From NCBI GenBank assembly GCA_026826555.1, contig JAKSZT010038752.1:81935-145934 (forward strand): a stretch of 64,000 nt of DNA. Direction: 5' to 3'. The stretch is from Tolypeutes matacus. Its lineage: Eukaryota; Chordata; Mammalia; Cingulata; Chlamyphoridae. This document shows, piece after piece, positions 10,751 to 22,500 of this stretch (position 1 is the first letter of the stretch; each line of letters opens with the position of its first letter). Made by a program: the position numbers and the translations under genes. Under the pieces are notes generated by a model, which worked only from the letters and a program-made list of their open reading frames with translations, was not told the origin of the DNA and searched no databases.

Positions 10751-11980
10751 AAGCACATAGTTGGATCATGTTTTTTAGTCTTTTCTAAAATCTCTGCTTT
10801 TTTATTGGAGAACTTAATACATTTACATGCAAGGTAATTACTGATAAAGCAGGACTTACTTCAGCCATTTGTCCTTTGTTTTTTTTGCATCTTAAACTTT
10901 TTTTGCCCTCATTTCCTCCATTACTGCCTTCCTTCATGTTTCCTTGATCATCTTATGGAGTAAACCATTTTTATTCTAGTCTCATTTCCTTCTGTGTAAA
11001 TTTTTAGATACTTTATTAGTGATTACAATGGGGTTTACATTTAACATCCTAAATCTATAACAATCTAGTTTGAATTGAAACCAAACTTAATTTCAACAGC
11101 ATACAAAATCTCTGCCCCTATGCCCCTCCTTCCCTGCCTTGTGTTCTTGTCACAAATTACATCTTTATACTTTTTATATACAATAAGAGACATTTATGAT
11201 TTTTCATGCATTTGAAGTTTTGATCATGTAAGAAATAAAAAGTAGAGTTACAAACTAAGAATACAATAAATCCTGGTCACTTATATTTTCTGGGGAAGTG
11301 GCCTTTATCACAGACCTTTATTTCCTCCCACAATTTCAGGTTCCTGCTTAGTGTCCTTTTCCCTCTAGCATCTCGAGGGCAGTTCTAAAGGTAACAAACG
11401 CTCATCTTTTGTTTATCTCAGAATGTCTTTAATTCTCCCTCTTTGAAGGACAGTTTTGCTGGCTCTAGAATTCTTGCTTGACAGTTTTTGGGTTTTTTTT
11501 CCCCTTTTTTTTCAGAACTTTAAATATGTCATCCCACTGCCTTCTTTTGTCTCCCTGGTCTCTGATGAGAAATGGGAGGTTAATCTTATTGCAGATCCTT
11601 TATATGTGAGGAGTCCCATCTCTCTTGTTGCTTTTAAGATTCTCTCTGTCTTTGGCATTCATCAGTTTGCATATAATGTATTGCAGAATCTCTGTGAGTT
11701 TATCCTGCTTGGATTTTATTCATCTTGGATGTGTATATTCATGTCTTTCATGAAATTGAGGAGTTCTTCAGCCATTATTTCTTCAAATATTCTTTCTGCC
11801 CTTTTCACTTTCTCTTCTCCTTCTGGGACTTCCATATGGATATGTTGGTGTGATCCACAGGTCCCTCAGGCTCTGTTCATTTTTATTCATTCTTTTTTCC
11901 TCTCTATTCCTCAGACTGAGTAATTTCAGTTGTCCTGTCTTCAAGTCTGTTGTTTCTTCTGCTATCTCAAATACGCTGTC

Positions 11981-12066
11981 GGGGGGCGGATGTGGCTCGG
12001 GTGGTTGGGCGTCCGTCTCCCATATAGAGGGACCTGGGTTGATCCCTGGGACCTCCCGGTAAAAAA
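11981..12066 (+). mobile_element. tRNA-derived SINE, short form
   Basis: Runs from GGGGGGCGGATGTGGCTC to GGGACCTCCCGGTAAAAAA. It is a head-only copy with a slightly degraded B-box (GGGTTGATCCC). Confidence 0.85.
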
Positions 12067-12265
12067 TAACAACAGTTTGGAAAATCCTCAGAAAGTTAAG
12101 AATAGAATTACCTTATGATCTGGAAATTCCCCTCCTAGGTATACACCCTGAAGAACCGAAGGCAGGGAATCAAACAGATACATAAACACCAATGTTCATG
12201 GAAGCATTGTTCACAATAGCCAAAAGGTGGAAGCAACTCAAGTGCCCAGCAACAGGTGAAGAGAC
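12067..12265 (+). mobile_element. L1 ORF2 3'-end fragment
   Basis: Contains the hallmark L1 ORF2 C-terminal run: CCTAGGTATACACCC, then CACCAATGTTCATGGAAGC, then ATTGTTCACAATAGCC. It is a short degenerate relic. Confidence 0.75.
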
Positions 12266-12740
12266 AAAAGGTGGTGCATGCCTGACAGGCCAGCCCAGGT
12301 CCTGTGGGGGTGAGCCTGTCTGTGGACGGGGCCTCTGACGGTGCTGTAAGGGGGCCCCACCTGAGCAAGAGTGGGCCTTGATCCAATACCGCCAAAATCC
12401 TTACAAACAAAGGCAATTGGACGTGAAGAGGAAGCCGCAGGGAGCAGCCAGAAGCTGGAAGTAGAGGAACCTGGCAGGAGACATCGCCACGCACACTGAC
12501 GTGTGACGGGAAAGCCAAGGACCAAGGATGGCCAGCAGCCACCCCAGAAGTCCACAGTCTTTGGGGAGAAATCATCTCCTTGCTTATGCCTCAGTGTTGG
12601 ACTTCTTCTTGCTTCAAAATCATGAGCCAATACATTTCCGTTGTGCAAGTCAACCCATTGTATGGCATTTATTATAGCAGCAGCGGAAGTAAGGCAGTTT
12701 TTGGTCCAGAAAGTGGGGTGCTGCTATGACAAACATGTTC
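12266..12740 (+). repeat. LTR-like interspersed repeat, copy A
   Basis: Shares an ordered set of motifs with copies at 12760-13330 and 14935-15300: GAGTGGGCCT, GCAGCCAGAAGCTGGA, GCCAAGGACCAAGGA, CATGAGCCAATA, then GTCAACCCATTGTATGG. The arrangement resembles MaLR-type LTRs, but class is not certain. Confidence 0.55.
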
Positions 12741-12759
12741 TTAAACTTAGTGCATTCCT

Positions 12760-13330
12760 GCGGGTGTGAACCCATGGTAAATAGGAACTTTTGATGAGGT
12801 TTCCTCAGGTCAGGTGTGGCCCAGAGTGGGTGTTAATCCTGGACTGGAGCCCTTTATAAGCAGAATGAAACTCAGATAGAAAAAAACACCGGAAGCAAGA
12901 GCTGACGAGAAGGGAGAGACCAGGAGAGGCCACCATGTGCACTGCCATGTGACAGAGGCGCCTGGGACCAAGGACCAAGAACAGCGGTCTTCAGGAAGAA
13001 AGCCTCACCTGGATGACGCCTTCCTTAGGAGCTTCTCTAAGCCTTACAACCATAGCTTTTTTTTTTTTTTAAGATTTATTTTATTTGTTTATCTCCCCCT
13101 TGCTGCTTGTGTTCAGTGTCCATTTGCTGTGTGTTTTCCTAATTCTCCCTGCGCGGGCGGCTCGCCTTCACCAGGAGACCCTGGAAATCGAACCCGGGGC
13201 CTCCCATATGGTAAATAGGTGCCTAACCACTTGAGCCACAGCCGCTTCCCACATAAGCTTTTAAAATTCCCACTGTTTAAGTCAACCTATTGCATGGTAT
13301 TTGCTTGAGCAGCCAAGGAAACTGAAACAC
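12760..13330 (+). repeat. LTR-like interspersed repeat, copy B, split by a SINE
   Basis: Begins CGGGTGTGAACCCATGG and ends GTTTAAGTCAACCTATTGCATGGTATTTG. It is interrupted by the minus-strand SINE at 13057-13250. It aligns by motif order with copies A and C. Confidence 0.55.
13057..13250 (-). mobile_element. tRNA-derived SINE, minus strand
   Basis: Poly(T) at left, AACCCGGGGCCTCCCATATGG (reverse of the B-box region) and GCCACAGCCGCTTCCC at right. It is inserted in LTR-like repeat copy B, with an imperfect flank match near CATAGCTTTT and CATAAGCTTTT. Confidence 0.9.
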
Positions 13331-13389
13331 AACTGCATAATGGGTAGAGGCTGGAAGAACTGTGAGGTTTTAGATAGAAAAAGACTATA

Positions 13390-13806
13390 TTGGGAAGCAG
13401 ATGTGGCTCAAGTGATTGGGCTCCCATCTACCCTATAGGAAGTCCAGGGTTCGATTCCTGGGGCCTCCTGGTGAAAAAGCGAACTGGCCCACGCAGGAGA
13501 GCTGGCCCACGCGGCCAGCTGGCCCACGCGGCGAGCTGGCCCACACAGGAGAGCTGGCACAGCAAGATGACACAACAAAAAGAGACACAGAAGAGAGGCA
13601 ATAAGAGACGCAGACCAGGAAGCTGAGGTGATGCAAGAGACTGAGCGCCTCTCTCCCACTCTGGAAGGTCCCAGGATTGGTTCCCAGAGCCGCCTCAAGA
13701 GAAGACAAGGAGACACAGAAGAACACACAGAGGGCAGACAGTGAGTGCAAAACAATGAGGGGGATGGGGGGGAGAAATAAATAAATCTTTAGGAGAAAAC
13801 AAAAAA
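13390..13806 (+). mobile_element. tRNA-derived SINE, full dimeric form
   Basis: A 417-base copy with left tRNA unit, B-box GGTTCGATTCC, spacer rich in CTGGCCCACGCG repeats, second unit, and AAATAAATAAATC tail. The 13-base target duplication GAAAAAGACTATA is at 13377-13389 and 13807-13819. It is one of the longest copies in the window. Confidence 0.95.
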
Positions 13807-14934
13807 GAAAAAGACTATACTGCTTTGAAGAGACTGCCAATAGAAATTTGAGTGCTAAAGGTGCTTCTGATGAGGCCTTAGAAGGAAACGATGAACGTGT
13901 TTTGGAAACTGGAGGTAAGACAAGGGGCAGAGAACTTGATAAAATTGTAATCTGATGTTGTATGGAAGGCAGAACTTGAAAGCGATAAACTTGGATATTT
14001 AGCAAAGGAGTTTTCCAAGCTAAGTGTGAAAGGTTTTTCCTTGCAACTTAAATTGTAAAATGTGTGAGGAAAGGGATAAACTGAGAAGTAAATTCTTAAG
14101 CACAAAGGAATCAGAAATTGATAATTTTGAAAATTCTACTCTGGGACTAGGGTCAGAACCAGTCCTTTCAGGGACCTCTCTGAGCTCTCAGGATGAGTCA
14201 CTGTGTGTGACATGGATGTGGTCAGGCATTTTGGCCTAAGTCAGGAGGGATCTGTGGAAAGTTCTGTTGTCTGATGGTTTAGTCCCTCTTGAACTGATGC
14301 AAATCTAAGATTTTGACAATTTATATGAGCAGAACCACTGCTAGCCTGGCCTGACAGGGACAGAGAAAGGACGAACTGAAGGAAGAATGACTTCAAGGGC
14401 AGAGCCATGGAAGCTGAGGTCTGGACCGAAAAAATCTCCTCCAGCCAAGAGAGGGCCCACCCGCAAGCAGGAAGGGCAGGCCTGCCCGTGCTTGGAGGGG
14501 CTGTGCCGCCACCCCAATGCTCGGGGGGGGGGGGGCAAGTGTGTGGGGAGAGCACAGCCGAAGCGCAAACACTTGGAAAGGTTGGGGCTGCCTTTCCAGT
14601 AGGCCTGGAAGATGAAACACCACAGACGACTCTGACCTTGAAATAGAACGGCATTTGCCCTACTGGGTTTCGGACTTGTGACCCATGACCTGTTTCCCAA
14701 ATTCTCCCTTCTGGAGAGGTCACGTTGATCCTATGCCTGTCCCACCATTGTACATGGGAAGCAGACAGCTTGTTTTCTAGGTTTTACAGGTCCGCAGATG
14801 GAGAGCAATTTTGCCCCAGAACAGACCACACCCATAACCAATTTAGCTGAGTTTGTAATTAGCATTGTTACTGGAACGGTGCGATGGAATCAGTGTATTT
14901 TCCATGGTTTTTGGAGGTCCAGACGGTGGTCTGT
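13807..14934. other. No gene recognised
   Basis: AT-richer DNA up to about 14300, then mixed composition with a G-run at 14524-14534. I see no conserved coding exon and no clear repeat family. Confidence 0.4.
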
Positions 14935-15300
14935 TGGGGACTGAATCATTTCCCCCAACAAAGGCATGTCCAGGTCCCAACTCCTGGTCCCGTGGGTGTG
15001 AACCCCCTTATAAACAGGAACTTTGAAGGTGTTATTCAAGTGAGGCCACACTGACCAGGAGTGGGCCTCACAACACGGCTGCTAGCCAAGGACGTGGACA
15101 GAGGAAGCTGCGGGAAGCAGCCAGAAGCTGGACGTCACTGGAACCCAGAAGAGAGAGAAGAGGCCATGTGCACTGCCACGTGGCAAAAAAGCCAAGGACA
15201 AGAGAGGGTCAGCAGCCAGCCCCAGAACCAGTCTTTGGGAGGAAGCATTGCCTTGCCGATGCCTCAAAACCATGAGCCGGGGCCACGTGGGGAAAACACC
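14935..15300 (+). repeat. LTR-like interspersed repeat, copy C
   Basis: The most complete 5' part: GTTGGGGACTGAATCATTTCC, CCCGTGGGTGTGAACCCC, TATAAACAGGAACTTTG, GCAGCCAGAAGCTGG, GCCAAGGACAAG and CCATGAGCC. The GACTGAAT start is reminiscent of MaLR LTRs. Confidence 0.55.
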
Positions 15301-15539
15301 AGGCGCGGTCACAAGGCGGAGGGTATATGCGGGGAGCTGAGTGTCTTCATGGTGGTTTCCATGGAAAGTGTGTCAAGGCGAGGCAGGGGGGCTAAAACAA
15401 GGCTGTTTGGCTCTATTTGACAGTGGTGACCCCACAGGCTTATATACAGCTATACACATGTACAAGTGCGGCTTGGCTGTTTGGGAACATTTAAAGACAT
15501 TAAAGCACCTATTTACAGAAATTAGAAAACATTGGGTTT

Positions 15540-15990
15540 TTTTTTTAATAAATATATACATTTCTCAATTAAATATAATGGATACATGTAAAAAAAATTT
15601 TTTTTTTTGAATCAAACACTATGTTACACAATCTATTTGGTTCATAGTGACGCATTCACAGTATTTGTCCTTCTGTGTCTGGCTTGCTTCACTCGACACA
15701 ATGCCCTCCAGGTTCATCCACGTTGCCAGATGCTTCACGCCTTCACTTCTTCTTGCAGCTGCTAATAAAGTTAGCACTGCTCACGCCATTTCCATTGGCG
15801 CAGGTGTGATGCGTTCACACCGTGCAGGTTTTCCAGTGCTTCCTCAGACACTGTCAGAGCAGAAAGTGGCACCATCACAGGGTTTTCATCACATTCCCCG
15901 CCCTTCAATCTTAAAGGTGGCCAACGATCCCCAAAGTGCCAAAGGCCACACTTTTTGTTGCTGTTGGACATCTAGCTGTATTTCTAATTA
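15540..15990 (-). mobile_element. L1 3' end, minus strand
   Basis: This is the reverse of the 3' end of the full-length L1 (45760-45960). It shares TTTGTCCTTCTGTGTCTGGC, GCTTCACTC and CCAGGTTCATCCA. It is a 5'-truncated relic. Confidence 0.8.
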
Positions 15991-16060
15991 CATTATTTTC
16001 TTTTTTGTTGTTTTTTTTTTTTTTTTTTTTTTTTTAAATAAGATAGCCACTCTGGCTCTC

Positions 16061-16394
16061 TTTTTTTAAAAAAGATTTACTTTATTTTTCTTTATTTATT
16101 TCCCCCATCCCCCACATGGTTCTTCCGTCTTTGTTTTGCTCACCTTCTCCAGGAGGCACGGGGAACGGATCCCGGGACCTCCCACACGAGAAGCGAGCGC
16201 CCAACAGCCTGAGCCATACCTGCTCCCACGGGCTGCAGTCTGCTGGCTTGTGGCACCTGCTCTTTGTGGCTGGTTTGGGGTTTTTTGCGGTGGGGGCAGT
16301 GTCTGCTCGTCTTCTTTAGGAGGCCCTGGGGCTGAATCCAGGACCTCCCATGTGGTCGGTGGGCACCCAACTGGTTGAGCCACATCCGCTTCCC
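16061..16394 (-). mobile_element. tRNA-derived SINE, dimeric, minus strand
   Basis: Starts in poly(T), contains two reversed tRNA-like units (CGGGACCTCCCAC and GACCTCCCATGTGG) and ends TGAGCCACATCCGCTTCCC. Confidence 0.88.
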
Positions 16395-16470
16395 TCTCTT
16401 AACTTTTTGCTTTAAGACATCATTTTTTTCTGGCCATGTTTCTGGCACCTAGAACTTCTTCCCAATTCCT

Positions 16471-16718
16471 TTTTTTAAAAAAAGATTTTATTTATTTATT
16501 TACTTATTTACTTATTTATTTATCTCTTCCTTGCTGCTCATGCTTGCCGTGTCCATTTGCTGTGCGATTCTGTGTCTGCTTGTCTCCCCCTGTTGTGTCA
16601 TCTTGCCACACCGCGCTGCACAGGCCGGCTTGCCTTTTACCAGGAGGCCCCAGGAATCGAACCCAGGGCCTCCCATATGGTAAACGGGAGCCCAACCAAC
16701 TGAGACACAGCCGCTTCC
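16471..16718 (-). mobile_element. tRNA-derived SINE, minus strand
   Basis: Poly(T) and ATTTATTTATTTACTT at left; GAATCGAACCCAGGGCC and GACACAGCCGCTTCC at right. It includes the GTTGTGTCATCTTG middle segment typical of longer copies. Confidence 0.9.
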
Positions 16719-17084
16719 AGATCACTTTTCCTTCACTGATAAAATCCTCTTCATTCCTTGTTAGGCTCAGTTTTTCTCAGCATTTCTTCTAGGGTGCCTC
16801 AACTGTGGTTTCCTTTTGGGTTTACTATTATTCTTTGTGATCCATAGCAGTCTGCATAGTTTTCAAAATAAATCCAATCAAAATGTATCTACAATATTGA
16901 GGATTTATGCTAAATGTCTGAACTGTAATATTTTCATCACTTAATGTCTTGTGCCTTTTTCAAATATATATGTAACTTAATATATACTGTGACTGGAAAA
17001 AAAAACAAAACAAAACCATGAGCCAATGAAGTCCCACCGTTTAAGCCAACACATGGCATCATATTGGGTTGAGGAGCCAGAAAA

Positions 17085-17455
17085 CTAAGATAACATACAA
17101 TGGAGTATTATTCAGTCATGAAAAGGAACGTAGCACTGATACCTGCTACAGCATGGATGAACCTTGGAGACACCATGTTGAGTGAAAGAAGCCAGACACA
17201 AAGGACAAATGCTGTATGATTCCACTTCCATGAGCAATGTAGAATAAGCAGATCCACAGGGGCAGACAGTAGATTAAAGGCTAGCAGGGACTGGGGGGAG
17301 CGGAATGGGCTATTGTTGCTTAGTAATAGAGTTTCTGTTTGGGGTGATGAAAAAAGTTTTGGTGCTGGATGGTGGTGAATGTGCCAGCATATCTAGAATG
17401 CAAACAATAGTACTGAATTGTACATTTAAAGATGGTTAAAATGTGGGGGTAGGAG
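17085..17455 (+). mobile_element. L1 3'-end relic
   Basis: Contains ACAATGGAGTATTATTCAG, GGATGAACCTTGGAGAC, GTGAAAGAAGCCAGACAC and a 3' UTR ending with GTACATTTAAAGATGG. This is the common 3' end of older mammalian L1 copies. Confidence 0.8.
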
Positions 17456-17459
17456 GGGC

Positions 17460-17715
17460 AAAGCCAATGATTTGAAATGGTTTTCCTTAGCTCTTGATGA
17501 CTCAACTGATTTTACTGATAATGCCCATTGTGGTTTTCATTCAAGGAGTCAGTACCTCTGTGCCAAACTGCAAATGATTAAAGAACGACCTTTACGCAGA
17601 GTCTGTGTGGAACTAACTGTAACTGAAAACACTTTCAAAGCAGCTGGCCAAACCCTAATTCAGTACAACCTGAAGTGGAATGTGCTGCCATGTCACAGCG
17701 GATGGAGGTAGCAAT
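17460..17715 (+). pseudogene. hAT (Charlie-like) transposase relic
   Basis: A 79-codon open stretch begins WFSLALDDSTDFTDNA, which resembles the hAT transposase block around its catalytic aspartate (typically SLALDESTD...DTAQL). Further on, TLIQYNLKWNVLPC resembles another conserved block of the same family. The segments between are out of register and short, so this is a decayed fragment of a domesticated-like or ordinary DNA transposon. Host genes such as GTF2IRD2 and the ZBED group carry related domains, but nothing here suggests a functional host gene. Confidence 0.6.
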
Positions 17716-18702
17716 GTAAGGTAGTTGGGGTCTAGGGCTTTTTACTGTCTTACTCTTCAGCAGGTTCTTGTGCTAATGAACCAGCAGGTCAAAGATGAAC
17801 CGCATCTGCTCTCATGTACACAGCCATCACTAGCAGAAGCACGTCTGCAATCAATGCCGATTATACGGAGCACTTACTCTGTGAAATGCCGATGTTCATT
17901 ATTCTCATTAATAGCTCTGCATTACCAAAGAAATCTACTCAGTTATTACCACACCTTGGATTTTGGTAATAAAAAGCATATTTTCTAAATTTTGCCTCTT
18001 GTCCTGCAAAGCCTAAAATATTTACTTTCTGACCCTTTGTAGAAAAAGCTTGCCAATCCCTGAGGCAGAACATTACTCCCATTTTTCACTGCGAAGGAAG
18101 CAAAGGCAGAGCTTAGACAAATTGACCGAGGTCGCACAACTAAAAAAAGCCAATCAGAAGAGCTAGGGCCTGAGGAAATGAAACTAACCACATAAGCTGA
18201 GACATAAAAGATGATACACACATGATAAAATTACATTTCCAAAACCAGAACAAACTAATTTGAAAACAAGCCAATTAGAGTTAATAGGCTCAAGACCTGT
18301 TACACACATCACAAAACAACAGGGTATCATGTGAAACCTAAAGATCACAGCTTTTCTGGAAAAGATACCAAGTTTCAAAAAATGTGAAGCCTGCATCAAA
18401 GGCTGAGACTTAAGCCCACGATCTCATAAGCGAGACGCGGCTTCATTTCATGAAGAGACTCACCTTCGGGAAAACAAGCGAGCGCAGGGTCCTGAGAACC
18501 AGCCCACTGGACGCAGCAAAGAGCAGACAGTGCAGGAACACTAACGAAGTCATAAAATTAGTATCTAATAAGTACCTAGTAAATATCTACTCTTAATAGC
18601 TTAACCCTAGGAAGCAAATCAGGGAAGATTTAAAAACTGGAAAAATAAAAGACACTTAAATCCATGTCATTAGCAATTCTGTCACCAGTTTTGACCTGAG
18701 TG
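17716..18702. other. No gene recognised; includes a MIR-like fragment
   Basis: Intergenic DNA downstream of POLR3K. At about 18065-18180, ACTCCCATTTTTCACTGCG followed by a GACAAATTGACCGAGGTCGC-like run follows the MIR core order on the plus strand. The rest shows no recognised family. Confidence 0.4.
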
Positions 18703-18719
18703 TAAGAGTACATTTTAGA

Positions 18720-18899
18720 GGGAAGCGGCTGTGGCTCAGTCAGTGGGGCTCCCGTTTACCATGTGGGAGGCCCAGGGTTCAGTTCCCGGGGCCTCCTGGT
18801 GAAGGCAGGCCCGCCTGCATGGCGTGGTTAGCTGACCCAGCGAGCACAAGCAGCAAGGGGGGGATAAATGAATAAATAAATAAAATCTTAAAAAAAAAA
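18720..18899 (+). mobile_element. tRNA-derived SINE
   Basis: GGAAGCGGCTGTGGCTCAG head, GGGTTCAGTTCCCGG B-box variant, GATAAATGAATAAATAAATA tail. The target duplication AAGAGTACATTTTAGA is at 18704-18719 and 18900-18915. Confidence 0.95.
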
Positions 18900-18944
18900 A
18901 AGAGTACATTTTAGAATCCTTGTGATTTGGGATATGTTGCCTAC

Positions 18945-19047
18945 TTTTTTTTTTTTCTTCAAAGGAGGCACTGGGGATTGAACCTGGGACCTTGTACATG
19001 GGAAGACGAGAAGGCGGCACTCAACCACTGAGCTACACCCACTCCCC
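18945..19047 (-). mobile_element. Short tRNA-derived SINE, minus strand
   Basis: Poly(T), GGGGATTGAACCTGGGACC (reversed B-box), then CAACCACTGAGCTACACC. It is closest to the monomeric copies at 9668 and 33835. Confidence 0.85.
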
Positions 19048-19505
19048 TCTTCAGGCATTTAAAACATGGAGAAGGAGATAGAAGACTTTTCATTTTAATT
19101 GAATATTCAGAATAAATTGTGATTAAATAAGTTTGCAGTTATCACTTAAATATTTAGAGGCATGTAACGCGCTAACTGAATAAGCTTTACTTCATTAGCT
19201 GTGCAAACAGCATTAGCATTCCAGAGTGTTGGCTGATGGCAGGGAAGGTCCTCAGTACATGTGGCAGTCGATGAACAGGGCCGTAAGCGGAGGACACACA
19301 GCTGTGAGCGTCCCTCCCGCACACAGGGGTGACTTTACACAATGACCAGCAGATGGGCTGCATTTCCAGACACCCGGGCCTTCCACCCCAACAGGGCTAG
19401 CATTCTGGCACGGCCACTTATTCCCACAGCCCTCGGGACACAGCCCGGGCTCCCAGCTGGGCACAGGAAGCAGAGGCTGACAGGGCCGGCCCGCGCCAGC
19501 TGGAC
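19048..19505. other. POLR3K 3' flank / probable 3' UTR
   Basis: Downstream of the POLR3K stop on the minus strand. No canonical AATAAA is seen in this orientation; ATTAAA occurs near 19094-19099, so the transcript end is not assigned. Confidence 0.4.
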
Positions 19506-22500
19506 CTAGTCCCTCCAGCGGTGTCCGCACTGAGCGCTGCAGCACTTGTAGAAGGTGGTCATCGGCTCGTCGGCAGAGCGGGTCTGGAGCTGCATGAAGT
19601 AGGCCCGAGGATGTTCACACTTGGGGCACGGCTCTGACAACAGGGAAAACAAACAAGTGGCCCACTTTGTACAAAAACGATGCTCATGACCAACATCCTT
19701 TGGAAGCAGGGTTACATCAGAGGCCGTGAAAACCCTCAGCTGGCCTGGTCCTGCTTGACAAGGACACCTCACACCATGGTGAAAGCGTGCCCCTTACCAC
19801 AGGGATTAGCCTATAAATAACTGCATTCTTCCCATTCTGCCCTAAACCTAAGGGAATCGGGAAACCTGTGGCCCTGAAAATCCTCCTCCTCCCCTCCAAG
19901 GACCCTGCTTTCCTTCTCCAATCTGGTTGGAGGCTGGTTGGAATTTAACAGGTACAGTGATGTGGAGTTGCGTAGATGTTACCAGCTCTGCGCCCGCAGA
20001 GCTCCCTGCTCCGTGCGTTGCCGTCACCGAGGCAGCGAGCACGCGTCCTCTGCCCGGCCGCACCCACAAGCCAGATCTTGTGTCACTCCACCAACTTATA
20101 TTCAGTGACCCATCAGAGGCGGCTCCCATCAAACTCTCTCCACTCACCCAACTCGCTTTCAAAGGGCCTCAAGGCACATATTTACCTTCAAAGTGATTTT
20201 ACTTTGACAAACTGACCATGCTCTTGAAAGAAACTGATCCGACACTCTAAAACATCCTTTCTCACATTAGAGACGTATTCCACCTTTTAGTGACAAATTC
20301 TGCCAGTGCTGACCTTTCAACCTATCAGATTTGAGTGTTCTACAGGGAAAAAAGACAGTACTGACGAGGGGTCAGCGCTTCCCGCGCTTAACACAGGTGT
20401 GCCCGGAGCTCTCCGCTCTCCTTCCCTGCTCACATGTGTCTTTCTCGGAAATGAAAAGGCACTTGAAAGATTACCGTTTGATGCTTCCTGATATTAATTT
20501 TTTTTTTTTTTTTTTTTACCGGGAGGTCCCAGGGATCGAACCCGGGTCCCTCCATATGGGAGACGGACGCCCAACCATTTGAGCCACATCCGTCCCCCTG
20601 ATATTAACTTTTAAAAATCTATATTGGGACAAAAAGACTGGAGTTTTTCTGTAGACTGTGGTCATTGTTACTGTCACAAAGCCACCACCTGCTGAGTGCT
20701 TCCTACATGCCAAACCTCGTAACATTTATTCTCTCAACCTATGAGTATGGATTCGTCCCAAAGAGGTCAGAGACTCAAGGTCCACGTAAGATGCCAGACT
20801 GTGTGCCTCCAGGGCTTGTGCCAATATTGATGGCATAACAAATCAATTTTTAAAGAAGAAAAGCAATAATGTTTTCTGCTCTTAGAAGCCACGTTGTGTG
20901 TATACATCATCACAGACCCTGGCACGGTCAGCAGCTCACATTGATACATAGCTTGGCAATGGGAAAGGTTTTCCCTCTCACCTGCAGTAGAGTCAACGTT
21001 CTCCCAGGCAGCCGCTCCCCCTAGCACATCATCCACTTCTTTCAGCTTTGGATACTTCCGACTTGTTACCTAACGAACACAACAAGTTTCAGACTCTTCA
21101 GGTAAGTGAACAGTATAAGTGTAAGTGAAGAGTCTTCTCAGACTTCCTCCCTTCAACAGTGGAGAGACGCTACATGAAAACAAAGTTCCTGCTCACAGAC
21201 AGGCCATGACACTCCATTGGAATTTAGAGAAGCTGTGATCAGGATGCCCCCAAGCCAAGGAGAAAGAGCCCAAGTCAGAGAAGATTAGAAGGATTAGAGG
21301 GGGCACAGAGCAGGAAGGAAAAATGGCTTCAGTGTGACCATCCTCGTCTCCCACAGAAAAGAGGGCCACTCAGTTGGGTGGCCCAGCACTTCTCCCACAC
21401 AGTCAAGTCATGCTTGGCTTCTCTCACAAGTTTGATCAAGCATCCCTGAAACTTCAGGTTTACCTAAGTTTTGGACTCTAAACTTACACAACACTGCTTA
21501 AGGTGGAGTAGTATGCAAACATCAAGATGAATGAGGTAACAACAATGTAAAAGTAAAGGTGTTTAAAATACAACAGTAAGAAAACAAACAACCCGATTAC
21601 AAAATGGGCAAAAGTGCTAACAGGCACCTTACCGAAACTGATAGATGGCAAATAAGCCCACAAAAAGATGCTCAACATCACTTCATTAGGGAAATGCAAA
21701 TCAAAACAAGGTACCACTACGCACTTATCACAATGGCAAAAATTCAAAATATTGACGAATATTGACGACTGACGAAAAGATGGCACAACAGGAACTCTTC
21801 TTATTCACTGCTGGCAGTATGCAAATTGGTACAGCCAGTTTGGACCAGTCTGGCAAGTTTCTTACAAAGTTAAATACAGGCTTACCACACAACCCAGCAA
21901 TCATGCTGGTATTTATCCAAATGATTGAAAAACCGACATCTGTGCACATGGATTTTTATAATTCCTCTATTCATAATTGCCAAAAACTGGAAGCAACCAA
22001 GATGTCCTTCACTAAGTGCCACATCCATACAATGGGATATTACTCAGTGATAAAAGGGAATGTGTTGGGAAGTGACTGTGGGTCAATTGGTTGGGTTCCC
22101 GTTTACCACATGGGAGGCCCCAGGTTCAGTTTCCAGGGCCTCCTGGTGACGGGCAAGCCGGCCTGCGCAGCTCAGTGAGCCGACGGCCTGCACGGGTGCG
22201 GTGAGCAAGCTGGCGCATCAAGATGACCCAACAAAAGGAGACAAGCAGACACAGAAAAATGCACAGCAAATAGACACAACGAGCACAAGCGGCAAGGGGA
22301 GGGATAATTAAATAAATAAAAATAAATCTTTGGGGAAAAAAAAAAAAGGGAATGCGTTATCAAGCCACAAAAAGACATGGAGGAACCTTAAATGCACATT
22401 GCCAAGTGAAAGAAAGCAATCTGACAAAGCTACACACTGTATGAGTACATGACCTTCGTGAAAAGGAAAAACTAGAGTGACAGGAAAAAGACCCGTGGTT

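Larger units (their letters stand above)
10100..11975 (-). mobile_element. Old L1 fragment (ORF1 to start of ORF2), interrupted
   Basis: The minus strand encodes L1 ORF1 between about 11950 and 11430. Recognisable pieces include the region before IFEEI and the C-terminal ILEPAKLSF-like stretch. Further along the minus strand, 10231-10110 matches the ORF2 endonuclease start (VVAILISGTTDL). A younger composite insertion at 10283-10750 splits it. Frames are broken, so the copy is inactive. Confidence 0.75.
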
